Below, piece by piece: positions 5,069 through 12,807 of a DNA stretch of 30,963 nt. How positions within the stretch are numbered: position 1 is the first letter of the stretch; every line of letters begins with the position of its first letter. The notes below the pieces were generated by a model that saw only the letters and a list, made by a program, of their open reading frames with translations, did no database searches and was not told the DNA's origin. Made by a program: the position numbers and the translations under genes. The stretch is from contig UQNM01000027.1 of NCBI GenBank assembly GCA_900542395.1, forward strand, positions 1 through 30,963. The letters are read 5' to 3'. Source of the stretch: an uncultured Eubacteriales bacterium (GTDB taxonomy: Bacteria; Bacillota; Clostridia; Christensenellales; Aristaeellaceae).

Positions 5069-8014
5069 ATGGCAGACGAAAAACACGAACCCGAACGAAA
5101 CGGCCATCCCCGGCAAAAGTGGCTCCCTGTCGCTGCCATCCTTCTTCTGGTTTTGCTGGCAGCCGGTTTTGGCGTCCGGTACATCTCGTTTGTGTCGCGG
5201 ACCATCTATCAGGAAAGCACCTCGCATCTGGAAGAGGTGCTGCATAAATCCAACCATATGCTGAAAGAGATGGTGCGCAAAAACCTGACCTATCTGCATT
5301 TGTACAACGGCTTTCTGGAAAACACCTCGGACGAAGCAAAAATTCAGGCCTATATCGAGGAAGCGCAGCAGGACACCGGATTTGCCGCCTTCTACTTTCT
5401 TACCTATGACGGCAACTACATGACCGTGACCGGGGAAACAGGCTATCTTGGCTTGCAGACGAATCTGGACGAAAAGCTCGCCGATGGCAAGGATATCGTT
5501 ATGAATACGGCACTGCCCGGCAAACCCCAGATGCTTGTGTTTGTCTGCCCCAAAACGCAGGGCAGCTACCGGGGCTTTGCCTACGATGCCGTTGCCATCG
5601 CCTACTACAACGATGCGGTGCTGAAATTGCTGGACAACTCTGCCTTTCAGGGCAATGCCAGCAACTATGTGATCTACCCGGATGGGCGGGTGGTCATCGA
5701 CAATTCCGTAAACCGCAAGGAAACGATCTACAATTTCATTGCGATGCTGCGCGACCATTCCGACCTTTCTGAGGAACAGCTCCTTGCTCTTTCGGATGCC
5801 TTTGCGCAGGGCAGCAGCGGAAACCTGAGGGTAAAGCTGGGCAACACCAGCTATTATCTGGTCTACGAGGGCACGGAGATCCTGAACTGGACGATGCTGG
5901 GGCTTGTGCCGGTCGGAATCGTCAATGCCAGTCTGGACAGGCTGTGGTTCCATACCATACAGATTGTAGCAGGTATCACCGTTGGTTTTGCCATGCTGGT
6001 CATTCTGCTCATTGTGCGCAGAAGCCATGTCATCCTGCGCCGGAAGAATACCGAGATTTCGTACCGGGATGAGCTGTTCCAAAAGCTTTCGATGAACGTG
6101 GACGACGTCTTCCTGATGCTGGACGCAAAGACCTACAAGGTGGATTATGTCAGCCCGAACATCGAGCGCCTGCTGGGCATACCGTGGAAAGAAGTCCGGC
6201 AGGATGTTTTTGTTCTGGACAAGCTGTACCCGAAAAACGCCCCGGAGCACGGTAAAACTTTTCTGGAAGGGCTTCTCAGCGGGGAACAGCGCGAATGGGA
6301 TTTCGAGTATGAGCATCTGGATACCAAAGAGCGACGCTGGTTCCACAACATCGCCATGGGCAGCGAGGTGGAGGGCAAAACCAAGTATATCCTTGTCATG
6401 TCCGACCGCACCGCCGACAAGCAGGTGAATCAGGCGCTTTCCAATGCCGTTGCCGCCGCCGAGACCGCCAACCGCGCCAAGAGCACCTTCCTTTCCAATA
6501 TGTCCCACGATATCCGCACCCCCATGAACGCCATCATCGGTTTTACCACGCTGGCGATCAGCAACATTGACGATAAGGATCGGGTGAAGGATTATCTCGC
6601 CAAGGCCCTTACATCCAGCAACCATCTGCTCTCCCTCATCAACGATGTGCTGGATATGAGCCGCATTGAAAGCGGAAAGATCCATCTGGAGGAAGTGGAA
6701 GTCAACCTTTCGGATGTGCTGCACGATCTGAAAACCATCGTCAGCGGGCAGATCTACGCAAAGCAGCTTGAACTTTATATGGACGTGATGGATGTGACCG
6801 ACGAGGATGTCTATTGCGACAAGACCCGGCTGAACCAGATCCTGCTGAACATCCTGTCCAACGCCATCAAGTTTACGCCGGCGGGCGGCACGGTCTCGGT
6901 GCGGGTGCGGCAGCTGGCCGGTAAGGTGCACGGCTGTGGGCAGTACGAGTTCCGCGTCAAGGACAACGGCATCGGCATGAGTCCGGAGTTTGCCCAAAAG
7001 ATCTTTGATCCGTTTGAGCGGGAACGCACCTCCACGGTAAGCCAGATACAGGGCACCGGTCTTGGCATGGCGATTACCAAAAACATCGTGGATATGATGG
7101 GCGGCGCCATCAACGTGCAGACGGCGCAGGGCAAGGGGACCGAGTTTATCATCTGCTTGCCCATGCGCACACAGGCGGAGCGCCGTCCGGTGGAAAAGAT
7201 CACCGAGCTGGAAGGCTTGAAGGCACTGGTGGTGGACGACGATTTCAACACCTGCGACAGTGTGACGAGGATGCTGGTCAAGGTGGGCATGCGCGCCGAG
7301 TGGACCCTTTCCGGCAAGGAGGCGGTGCTGCGTGCGCGGCAGGCCATCGAGATGGGCGACGTCTACCACGCTTATATCATCGACTGGCGGCTGCCGGATA
7401 TGAACGGCATCGAGGTCACCCGCCAGATCCGCAGCCTGAACGATAATACGCCCATTATCATACTGACTGCCTATGACTGGTCTGATATTGAAGTGGAGGC
7501 AAAGGCTGCCGGTGTGACCGCCTTCTGCTCCAAGCCCATGTTTATGTCTGACCTGCGCGAGACCCTGATGAGCGCCATCGGGCAGAAACAGACGGATGCA
7601 ACGCAGGATCTTTTGCCCGAAAAGAATGTCGGCTTCATGGGCAAACATATCCTGCTGGTAGAGGATAACGAGCTGAACCGCGAGATCGCGCTGGAAATTC
7701 TGCGCGAGTATGGCTTCCGGGTCGATACGGCTGAAAACGGCGCGGTTGCGGTGGAAAAGGTCAGCACCGCAGCGCCGGGCAGCTATGATCTGTTGCTGAT
7801 GGATGTGCAGATGCCGGTGATGGATGGCTATACCGCCACCCGGCAGATCCGCGCGCTGGATGACCCAGCCCGGGCAAAGCTCCCGATTCTTGCCATGACT
7901 GCCAACGCGTTCGACGAGGATCGCCGCAACGCCTTGGAAAGCGGCATGACCGGCTTTTTGTCCAAGCCCATCGTGATCGGCGACCTTGTGCAGGAGCTGC
8001 GCAGGATCTTGTGA
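5069..8014 (+). CDS. Membrane hybrid sensor histidine kinase with two receiver domains
   Basis: The ATG at 5069 is preferred over the overlapping GTG at 5060 because GAGGTG (5057-5062) is spaced six bases from it. The 981-residue product has a transmembrane helix at about 18-41, an extracellular Cache-like sensor (42-292), a second helix (294-318), a PAS domain (about 335-450), HisKA with phospho-acceptor His480 (SHDIRTP), HATPase with N-box NQILLNILSNAIKF (about 589), DNGIGM and GTGLGM, REC1 (about 718-835; VVDDD, phospho-acceptor Asp772 in IDWRLPDMNG, KP) and REC2 (about 859-981; VEDNE, Asp912 in LLMDVQMPVMDG, SKP). It is translationally coupled to the lipoprotein upstream, which probably presents ligand to the extracellular domain. 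No Hpt domain or DNA-binding response regulator is present in the window, so the final output is encoded elsewhere or works through protein interaction. Confidence 0.93.
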   Translation: MADEKHEPERNGHPRQKWLPVAAILLLVLLAAGFGVRYISFVSRTIYQESTSHLEEVLHKSNHMLKEMVRKNLTYLHLYNGFLENTSDEAKIQAYIEEAQQDTGFAAFYFLTYDGNYMTVTGETGYLGLQTNLDEKLADGKDIVMNTALPGKPQMLVFVCPKTQGSYRGFAYDAVAIAYYNDAVLKLLDNSAFQGNASNYVIYPDGRVVIDNSVNRKETIYNFIAMLRDHSDLSEEQLLALSDAFAQGSSGNLRVKLGNTSYYLVYEGTEILNWTMLGLVPVGIVNASLDRLWFHTIQIVAGITVGFAMLVILLIVRRSHVILRRKNTEISYRDELFQKLSMNVDDVFLMLDAKTYKVDYVSPNIERLLGIPWKEVRQDVFVLDKLYPKNAPEHGKTFLEGLLSGEQREWDFEYEHLDTKERRWFHNIAMGSEVEGKTKYILVMSDRTADKQVNQALSNAVAAAETANRAKSTFLSNMSHDIRTPMNAIIGFTTLAISNIDDKDRVKDYLAKALTSSNHLLSLINDVLDMSRIESGKIHLEEVEVNLSDVLHDLKTIVSGQIYAKQLELYMDVMDVTDEDVYCDKTRLNQILLNILSNAIKFTPAGGTVSVRVRQLAGKVHGCGQYEFRVKDNGIGMSPEFAQKIFDPFERERTSTVSQIQGTGLGMAITKNIVDMMGGAINVQTAQGKGTEFIICLPMRTQAERRPVEKITELEGLKALVVDDDFNTCDSVTRMLVKVGMRAEWTLSGKEAVLRARQAIEMGDVYHAYIIDWRLPDMNGIEVTRQIRSLNDNTPIIILTAYDWSDIEVEAKAAGVTAFCSKPMFMSDLRETLMSAIGQKQTDATQDLLPEKNVGFMGKHILLVEDNELNREIALEILREYGFRVDTAENGAVAVEKVSTAAPGSYDLLLMDVQMPVMDGYTATRQIRALDDPARAKLPILAMTANAFDEDRRNALESGMTGFLSKPIVIGDLVQELRRIL

Positions 8015-8029
8015 GGTTGGAGGTGCCCC

Positions 8030-8734
8030 ATGAAGAAACGATATGGAATCCTTGTGTCGGCCGCTTTGGTCGGCGCGCTGTGTCTGTGTGCATTGCCCTG
8101 CGCCGGGAAAGGGGAGGCAGACGCATCCCCTCAAAGCCTCTACGCAGGCAGAACGCAGGACGCCGACGTTTTCATTGATATTCCGAATTTGCGCCAGTAC
8201 GGCAGCTACACCTGTGGAACCACGTGCGTTCAAATGCTGATGAACTGGCTTGAGCCTTATCAGGCGGATTTAAACCTGACCGCCTACGAAGAGGCGCTTG
8301 GAACAACCGAGGAAACCGGAACGTCTCCGGGCGCGATCCTCGCCTTTTTTGAGGAAAACGGCGTGCGGGTCATCGCGCGGGAAAAACGAACGACGGATGA
8401 CCTGATCGCCGCGCTGGATCAGGGGCATCCCGTGCTGGTCTGTATTCAGGCGTGGGGCGCGGACGGATACAACACCCAAAACCCGAACGACGCGGATACG
8501 TATCTGGCAGAGGGGCACTGGGTCATCTGCGTCGGTTATCAGAAGAAGAGCGACGGCAATGTGTTTTATTTCAACGATCCGGCGTGCGTCGGTTACGGCC
8601 TGATGCGGGAGGCAGACTTCAACCGCCGCTGGATTGACATGGACGCTGCCGGAACGATATACGATCATTACGGCATTGAGATTGACGAAAGCGGGAGCGC
8701 CTATGACCCGCAGGGCGTGTTTGAGCTGGAGTAA
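8030..8734 (+). CDS. Secreted C39-like cysteine peptidase
   Basis: ATG 8030 lies 15 nt after the kinase stop, behind GGAGGT, so this is the third gene of the operon. The 234-residue product has an N-terminal signal peptide (about 1-28). The papain-like fold of the peptidase C39 family (Peptidase_C39_2 type) is shown by oxyanion Gln56, catalytic Cys62 (YTCGTTCVQM), His163 (GHWVICVGY) and Asp183 (FNDP). In ABC exporters C39 domains cut leader peptides after a double Gly; stand-alone secreted forms have poorly known targets. A cysteine near the signal peptide end (LPC) does not fit a lipobox, so I expect release or simple secretion. Linkage to a sensor kinase suggests that the enzyme belongs to the sensing pathway or is its product. 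The substrate is unknown. Confidence 0.8.
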   Translation: MKKRYGILVSAALVGALCLCALPCAGKGEADASPQSLYAGRTQDADVFIDIPNLRQYGSYTCGTTCVQMLMNWLEPYQADLNLTAYEEALGTTEETGTSPGAILAFFEENGVRVIAREKRTTDDLIAALDQGHPVLVCIQAWGADGYNTQNPNDADTYLAEGHWVICVGYQKKSDGNVFYFNDPACVGYGLMREADFNRRWIDMDAAGTIYDHYGIEIDESGSAYDPQGVFELE

Positions 8735-8811
8735 TCCGAATGAACCCGGCATATCCATTCGATTTGACACGCAGGAAAAAGAGCGGGTTGTGTTTCGGGA
8801 GGGCTACCGGG

Positions 8812-9009
8812 ATGCGTGTAATTCTCAAAGAAGAAATCGTCAAAAAATGACGGGAAGTCGGTCTGGAAAAGGGCGACGCCGTGATGGCGCATACGTCCCT
8901 GAAACGGATGGGCTACGTCTGCGGCGGCGCGCAGACCGTGATCGAAGCGCTGATGGAGGTTGTCGGAGAAAACGGAACGATGATGATGCTCACCCAGTCG
9001 TGGAAGAGA
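8812..9009 (+). pseudogene. Aminoglycoside 3-N-acetyltransferase (AAC(3)/YokD-like) fragment
   Basis: Behind GGGAGG an ATG at 8812 opens a frame that reads MRVILKEEIVKK, then an in-frame TGA, then REVGLEKGDAVMAHTSLKRM, GGAQTVIEALMEVVGENGTM and MLTQSWK. This is the N-terminal part of the antibiotic N-acetyltransferase family (the LRPGD.VMVHSSL and GGA.TVI.ALLEV.G..GT motifs). Homology ends near 9009, about 65 residues into a family of roughly 260-280, and what follows is unrelated. A premature stop plus truncation make it a pseudogene. It lies at the right edge of the lipoprotein/kinase/peptidase segment, which may mark a former insertion or deletion boundary. The bases between 8735 and 8811 contain only its probable ribosome site and no other recognisable gene. 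Confidence 0.7.
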
Positions 9010-9054
9010 CGGAAGAGAACAGAACGTGAAATTCAAACGGACAGAGGCAAAAAC

Positions 9055-9102
9055 AAACGAGTGAACGGGAACATCCGAATGGATGCGTCCGTTCACTCGT
9101 TT
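9055..9102. terminator. Strong stem-loop between convergent genes
   Basis: A perfect 14-bp inverted repeat, AAACGAGTGAACGG (9055-9068) and its complement (9089-9102), encloses a loop that can itself pair CATCC with GGATG. It sits between the plus-strand peptidase/pseudogene and the minus-strand amidase, where a bidirectional terminator is expected. Flanking A and T runs are short, so termination strength is uncertain. Confidence 0.55.
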
Positions 9103-9177
9103 GATATCAGGGAACTGCGTAAAATCATCCGCGCAAGCAAGGCTTTGACGCTTTGCAGGCTTCGGCGGTAAACGACG

Positions 9178-10290
9178 TTACTTCGCCGTGCCCGCCGTCA
9201 GGCTATAGCGCGTCATATCCTCCCAGTGGCGGCGGATGATGATTTCGGCGGTCAGGTCGGTGTTGTTGTAGGCGATCGACCACTGCGTGTTGCTGGTGAT
9301 GCTTTCGGGGTTCGGCTCCTGCGAGGCGGCTTTCAGCGCCGCCCACACGGTATCGTTGGAGGGGCTGTCCTTCTGCTGGTCAAAGACTTCCAGCACAGCG
9401 TCGTAACGCTCCCGGCCATGGCCGTAGATGCCGTTTTTCTGGTTGGGGAGCACCTTGTCCTTGTAGATTCCATAGAAGTTGGTGATGGCGTTGATGGGCA
9501 GCGCCACAAGCTCCCGCGTTTCGCTTTCGCAGTCGTATTCGACCACCCGGCCGTCGCCCGTCGCGTCGGTGATGTAGAAGTGATAATCCCGCCCGCTGGA
9601 AGCGAACATGTCGTAGCCGCGGAGCAGCTCCACCGCCTCTTCCGTGCTCGCCGCGCGATCCAGCACAAGGCGGATGGCGAGGGTGGTGGCGATGGCGGGC
9701 TTGCCAGTGTTCTGGTGAACCGGGTCGCTGTCCAGCGTCAGCACGGCGATGGATACGCCCTTTTCATTGAGGCCGTCAAGGCAGATATACGGCGCGGTCA
9801 GGCTGGCCAGCTTCATTTTGGCGCTCTCATCCGGCGCGTTTGCGGAAACATTGTCCAGCGCCGCCGTAGCCACGGACCGATAGCCGTTTTTCGGCGCGCA
9901 GTAGACGAGCATCGCCGAGGTGTTGTTTTTGAAGTCGTAATTGCGCCCCATGTGCACATCGCCGTCGGCGTCCGTCAGCGTGAACGCCGTGCAGCCGAAG
10001 CTGGGCGCCTCGATTTTCACCGGAAGGAGCGGCAGCGCATCCTTCAAAATGGCGTCGATCATCGTCTGATTGTCCTTGATGCCGTAGTTGATAACGTCGT
10101 CAAGGCTGTAATCGTATTTGACCTCCATGCGGTAGAGGTTGTAGCCGTCGTCATAATCAGAGAGCTTTTCGATGCTGTTCATCGTCTGTATGCGCGTGAA
10201 GTAGATCCCGACGAACACGAGTACGGCGGCCAGAAGCACCGCCACGATTCCGCAGAGCGAGAGCAGCGTGACTTTCAGCGACTTTTTCAT
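9178..10290 (-). CDS. Membrane-anchored Ntn-type linear amide hydrolase (choloylglycine hydrolase/C45-like)
   Basis: ATG at 10290 is chosen because GGGGGA precedes it; a TTG 57 nt upstream lacks a ribosome site. The 370-residue protein begins MKKSLK with one transmembrane segment (about 8-31). The N-terminal-nucleophile hydrolase signature follows near residue 100: FGCTAFTLTDADGDVHMGRNYDF, with Cys100 as expected nucleophile, then CLDGLNEKGVSIAVL and a C-terminal N-T-x-W-S-I-A-Y-N region typical of linear amide C-N hydrolases (penicillin V acylase, bile salt hydrolase, acyltransferase relatives). In secreted members the Cys is exposed by autocatalytic removal of a propeptide; here about 99 residues precede it, so processing is implied. 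The natural substrate (bile salt, N-acyl homoserine lactone, penicillin or N-acyl amino acid) cannot be told. It is transcribed alone from the promoter near 10410. Confidence 0.8.
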   Translation of the reverse strand: MKKSLKVTLLSLCGIVAVLLAAVLVFVGIYFTRIQTMNSIEKLSDYDDGYNLYRMEVKYDYSLDDVINYGIKDNQTMIDAILKDALPLLPVKIEAPSFGCTAFTLTDADGDVHMGRNYDFKNNTSAMLVYCAPKNGYRSVATAALDNVSANAPDESAKMKLASLTAPYICLDGLNEKGVSIAVLTLDSDPVHQNTGKPAIATTLAIRLVLDRAASTEEAVELLRGYDMFASSGRDYHFYITDATGDGRVVEYDCESETRELVALPINAITNFYGIYKDKVLPNQKNGIYGHGRERYDAVLEVFDQQKDSPSNDTVWAALKAASQEPNPESITSNTQWSIAYNNTDLTAEIIIRRHWEDMTRYSLTAGTAK

Positions 10291-10396
10291 CCGGTTTCCC
10301 CCTTTTCTTTCGAACCCGGCACGCGATTTGTTCTTTTCCTTCTGCAACGCCGAGCCTCAGCGCGCTTGCGATGGTTTCATCTCGGCGACTGTATGC

Positions 10397-10425
10397 TTGA
10401 CACAGCATTATTATATATGAATATT
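10397..10425 (+). promoter_or_regulatory. Possible promoter for the alpha-galactosidase
   Basis: A perfect TTGACA (10397-10402) is followed by 17 nt and AATATT (10420-10425), a poor -10. Transcription would start near 10432 and leave a leader of about 200 nt. A weak -10 beside a perfect -35 is what an activator-dependent sugar-utilisation promoter would show, but this is inference. Confidence 0.35.
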
Positions 10426-10439
10426 CGGCCAAAAGGCAA
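10410..10439 (-). promoter_or_regulatory. Promoter of the amidase gene
   Basis: On the minus strand TTGCCT (10439-10434), an 18-nt spacer, and perfect TATAAT (10415-10410). It overlaps the opposite-facing galactosidase promoter element, so the two transcription units may compete for polymerase. Confidence 0.5.
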
Positions 10440-10484
10440 GAATTTGCAGCGAATTATCTGACAAACGGCAGAAAAATCGGCGGG

Positions 10485-10525
10485 GCGATTGGGAAAAAGC
10501 GCAATCCCCCATCGCCGCGTTTTTT
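10485..10525 (+). terminator. Possible attenuator hairpin in the galactosidase leader
   Basis: GCGAT(t)GGG (10485-10493) can pair with CCC..ATCGC (10507-10515), and a second register pairs CGGCG (10478-10482) with CGCCG (10513-10517). A T6 run (10520-10525) follows within a few bases. No plus-strand gene ends here, so a terminator-like structure would act on the galactosidase's own leader transcript. The stem is imperfect and the call is weak. Confidence 0.3.
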
Positions 10526-10629
10526 AGGCGCGATAGGCGAAAAGGAGAACGGCCGGGGCGCGGAGAAGAAATAAAGAACAACCAAACCCGTATTCTGCCG
10601 TTTGGAGACGGACGAAGGAGGAAAAGAAC

Positions 10630-12696
10630 ATGATCCGCTATCTGGAAAAGCAGAATCTTCTCATTTTGGAAACGGAACGAACGTCGTATTGGATCGGCCT
10701 TGCCTATCCCGCGCCGGTCTGCCTGCACTGGGGCAGGAAGATTGCGCCGGGAGACGCGGACATGTTTGAACCGCTCGGCGGCCACAGCTCCTTTGACACG
10801 GAATTGTGGCGGGAGCGGATGGAATACCCTGCCTTTGACGGGCGGACGTTTGAAAACGTGTCGCTGAAAGCCGACGTGCCGCTGAATCTGCGGACGACGG
10901 GCGTGCGCGTTCAGGGTCAGCAGGCGGAAATCACGCTGGCGGACGAGGCGAACGTCATGGAGGTTCGCCTGATGTACCGCGTGTTTGAGGATTGCGATGT
11001 GATTGAGAAACACGCAAGGCTGACGGCGAACGCGCCGGTCAGGCTGACGCGCATGGACAGCGGCGCGTGCCTCCTGCCGCACGAGGCGAAGCCGTGGACG
11101 GCGCACTATGTCGTCGGCGCGTGGGCGGGAGAATTCAGGCGGCGCACGGCCAAGCTGGAAGAAGGGGAACTGCGGCTGCAATCCGTGCGCGGCATGTCCG
11201 GCCCGCACATGAACCCGTTCCTCATCGCGGCAAACAGCGAGGACGAGGAGACGGGCGAGGCCTACGGCGTGGCGCTCGGATGGAGCGGATGCTGGCAGAT
11301 CACGGCGTCGTCCACGGTGTTTGGAAATCACCGCATCACGGCGGGGCTGAACGACGCGGATCTCGTCTGCCCGATGGAGCGCGGCGAATGCTTTGAAACG
11401 CCGCCGATGGTTCTGTGCATGAGCGCGGAAGGCATGGGCGCGCTGAGCAGAAGGATGCACGATTTCGAGCGCGACCCTCTCAAACCGAACAGGCCGCCGC
11501 GCCGCGTGCTCTATAATTCATGGGAAGCGACGCAGTTTGACGTGCGGGCGGACGCGCAGATGCGGCTGGCGGAACGCGCGGCGAGGATGGGCGTGGAGCT
11601 TTTCGTGGTGGACGACGGCTGGTTTGGCGCGCGCCATTCCGACCGGGCGGGGCTGGGCGACTGGGTGGTCAACCCGGAGAAGTTTCCGAACGGTCTGGAG
11701 GAACTGATCGACCGTGTGCACGCGCTGGGCATGGATTTCGGCCTGTGGGTCGAGCCGGAATCGGTCAACCCGGACAGCGATTTGTACCGCGCGCACCCGG
11801 ATTGGATTCATCGGCTGGACGGCCGCGAACCGCTGACGCAGAGAAACCAGTATCTGCTCGATTTCGGAAAGCCGGAGGTTGAGCGATTCGCGCTTAACAT
11901 GCTGCGCGGCCTGCTGAACACATACGCGATTCGCTATCTGAAATGGGACATGAATCGCGCGATGACCGACGTATGTGAAAGCCTGACGCCCTTCGCGCGG
12001 GAGCGGCACGTTCTGGCGCTCTATCGAATCCTGGACGCGCTGGAAAAAGAGTTCCCCGATGTGGATATCGAGGCATGCAGCGGCGGCGGCGCGCGCGTGG
12101 ATTTGGGCATGGCGAAGCGAACGGCGCAATTCTGGGTCAGCGACAACACGGACCCGTTCGACCGGCTGTTCATTCAGGAGGGGTATACGCTGATGTATGC
12201 GCCGATGATGATGAGCTGCTGGGTGACGGACACGCCCGCGGACGGACGGCGGCGCGGTCGGGCGGATTGGCGCTATAAATTCCACGCGGCGATGTGCGGC
12301 ACACTGGGCGTCGGCGCGGATATATCGAGGCTGAGCGACGAGGAGATGGCGCTGTTTACGGCGGAAATCGCGCGGTATAAGACGTGGCGGCATGTCGTTC
12401 AAAACGGCGATTTGTACCGCTTGCAGCGCCCGTCCGGCGGCAATGTCGCGGCGACCGAGTACGTTTCCAAGGATCAAAACGAAGCGGTGCTCTTTTTGTT
12501 CATGCACAGCCGGAAATACGGCGAGGTGATTCCGCGGGTGAGGCTTCGCGCCCTGAGGGAAGACGCTCGATATTTCTGCAAAGAGACGGGCAAAACCTAC
12601 GCGGGAAAGACGCTGATGAATCTGGGGCTGAGCGCGGAGCTGAACGGGGATTTTGACAGCGGGGTTTTCTATTTTCAGGCCGTGAAGGAAGGATAA
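10630..12696 (+). CDS. GH36 alpha-galactosidase
   Basis: This enzyme hydrolyses terminal alpha-1,6-galactosides such as raffinose, stachyose, melibiose or galactomannan side chains. The 688-residue protein has no signal peptide and is probably cytoplasmic. It has the three GH36 parts: an N-terminal beta-supersandwich (about 1-300), a catalytic barrel (about 300-610) and a C-terminal beta domain. The nucleophile is Asp440 in YLKWDMNR and the acid/base is Asp505 in WVSDNTDPFDR; also seen are the family strings VVDDGWFG, FGLWVEPE and EACSGGGARVD. AAGGAGG lies eight bases before the ATG. There is no transporter or sugar regulator next to it, so it is a stand-alone gene whose substrate must enter by another system. 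Length is near the family norm of about 700-730. Confidence 0.93.
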   Translation: MIRYLEKQNLLILETERTSYWIGLAYPAPVCLHWGRKIAPGDADMFEPLGGHSSFDTELWRERMEYPAFDGRTFENVSLKADVPLNLRTTGVRVQGQQAEITLADEANVMEVRLMYRVFEDCDVIEKHARLTANAPVRLTRMDSGACLLPHEAKPWTAHYVVGAWAGEFRRRTAKLEEGELRLQSVRGMSGPHMNPFLIAANSEDEETGEAYGVALGWSGCWQITASSTVFGNHRITAGLNDADLVCPMERGECFETPPMVLCMSAEGMGALSRRMHDFERDPLKPNRPPRRVLYNSWEATQFDVRADAQMRLAERAARMGVELFVVDDGWFGARHSDRAGLGDWVVNPEKFPNGLEELIDRVHALGMDFGLWVEPESVNPDSDLYRAHPDWIHRLDGREPLTQRNQYLLDFGKPEVERFALNMLRGLLNTYAIRYLKWDMNRAMTDVCESLTPFARERHVLALYRILDALEKEFPDVDIEACSGGGARVDLGMAKRTAQFWVSDNTDPFDRLFIQEGYTLMYAPMMMSCWVTDTPADGRRRGRADWRYKFHAAMCGTLGVGADISRLSDEEMALFTAEIARYKTWRHVVQNGDLYRLQRPSGGNVAATEYVSKDQNEAVLFLFMHSRKYGEVIPRVRLRALREDARYFCKETGKTYAGKTLMNLGLSAELNGDFDSGVFYFQAVKEG

Positions 12697-12744
12697 AACA
12701 GCTTATATCAACAAGCTTTTTCCGTAAATGAAAGATAAACAAAA

Positions 12745-12774
12745 CGAAGGGTCTCGCTCTGCCGGGACCCTTCG
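12745..12774 (-). terminator. Terminator of the hydrogenase operon (possibly bidirectional)
   Basis: CGAAGGGTCTCG (12745-12756) pairs with CGGGACCCTTCG (12763-12774) with one mismatch around a 6-nt loop. Read on the minus strand the stem is followed by TTTTGTTT, so it terminates the hydA end. It also lies between convergent genes and may stop galactosidase transcripts. Confidence 0.75.
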
Positions 12775-12807
12775 CGACGTGTATGCGGTTTTTCGCTTCA
12801 GATGGGC

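Larger units (their letters stand above)
10291..10629. other. Divergent intergenic region: amidase and alpha-galactosidase promoters
   Basis: There is no gene in these 339 bases. It holds back-to-back promoter-like elements around 10397-10439, a hairpin with a T6 tract (10485-10525) on the galactosidase side, and the AAGGAGG ribosome site at 10615-10621, eight bases before the galactosidase ATG. The remainder is GC-rich with no recognisable motif. Confidence 0.6.

Noticed and set aside
3255..5339. A 694-codon minus-strand frame opposite the lipoprotein
   Set aside because: Shadow of the lipoprotein gene; His/Arg/Gly-rich noise composition.
5045..8233. A 1,062-codon open frame on the minus strand opposite the hybrid kinase
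   Set aside because: It mirrors the kinase gene, has no ribosome site, and its translation has no recognisable domain; codon bias of the real gene keeps the opposite frame free of stops.
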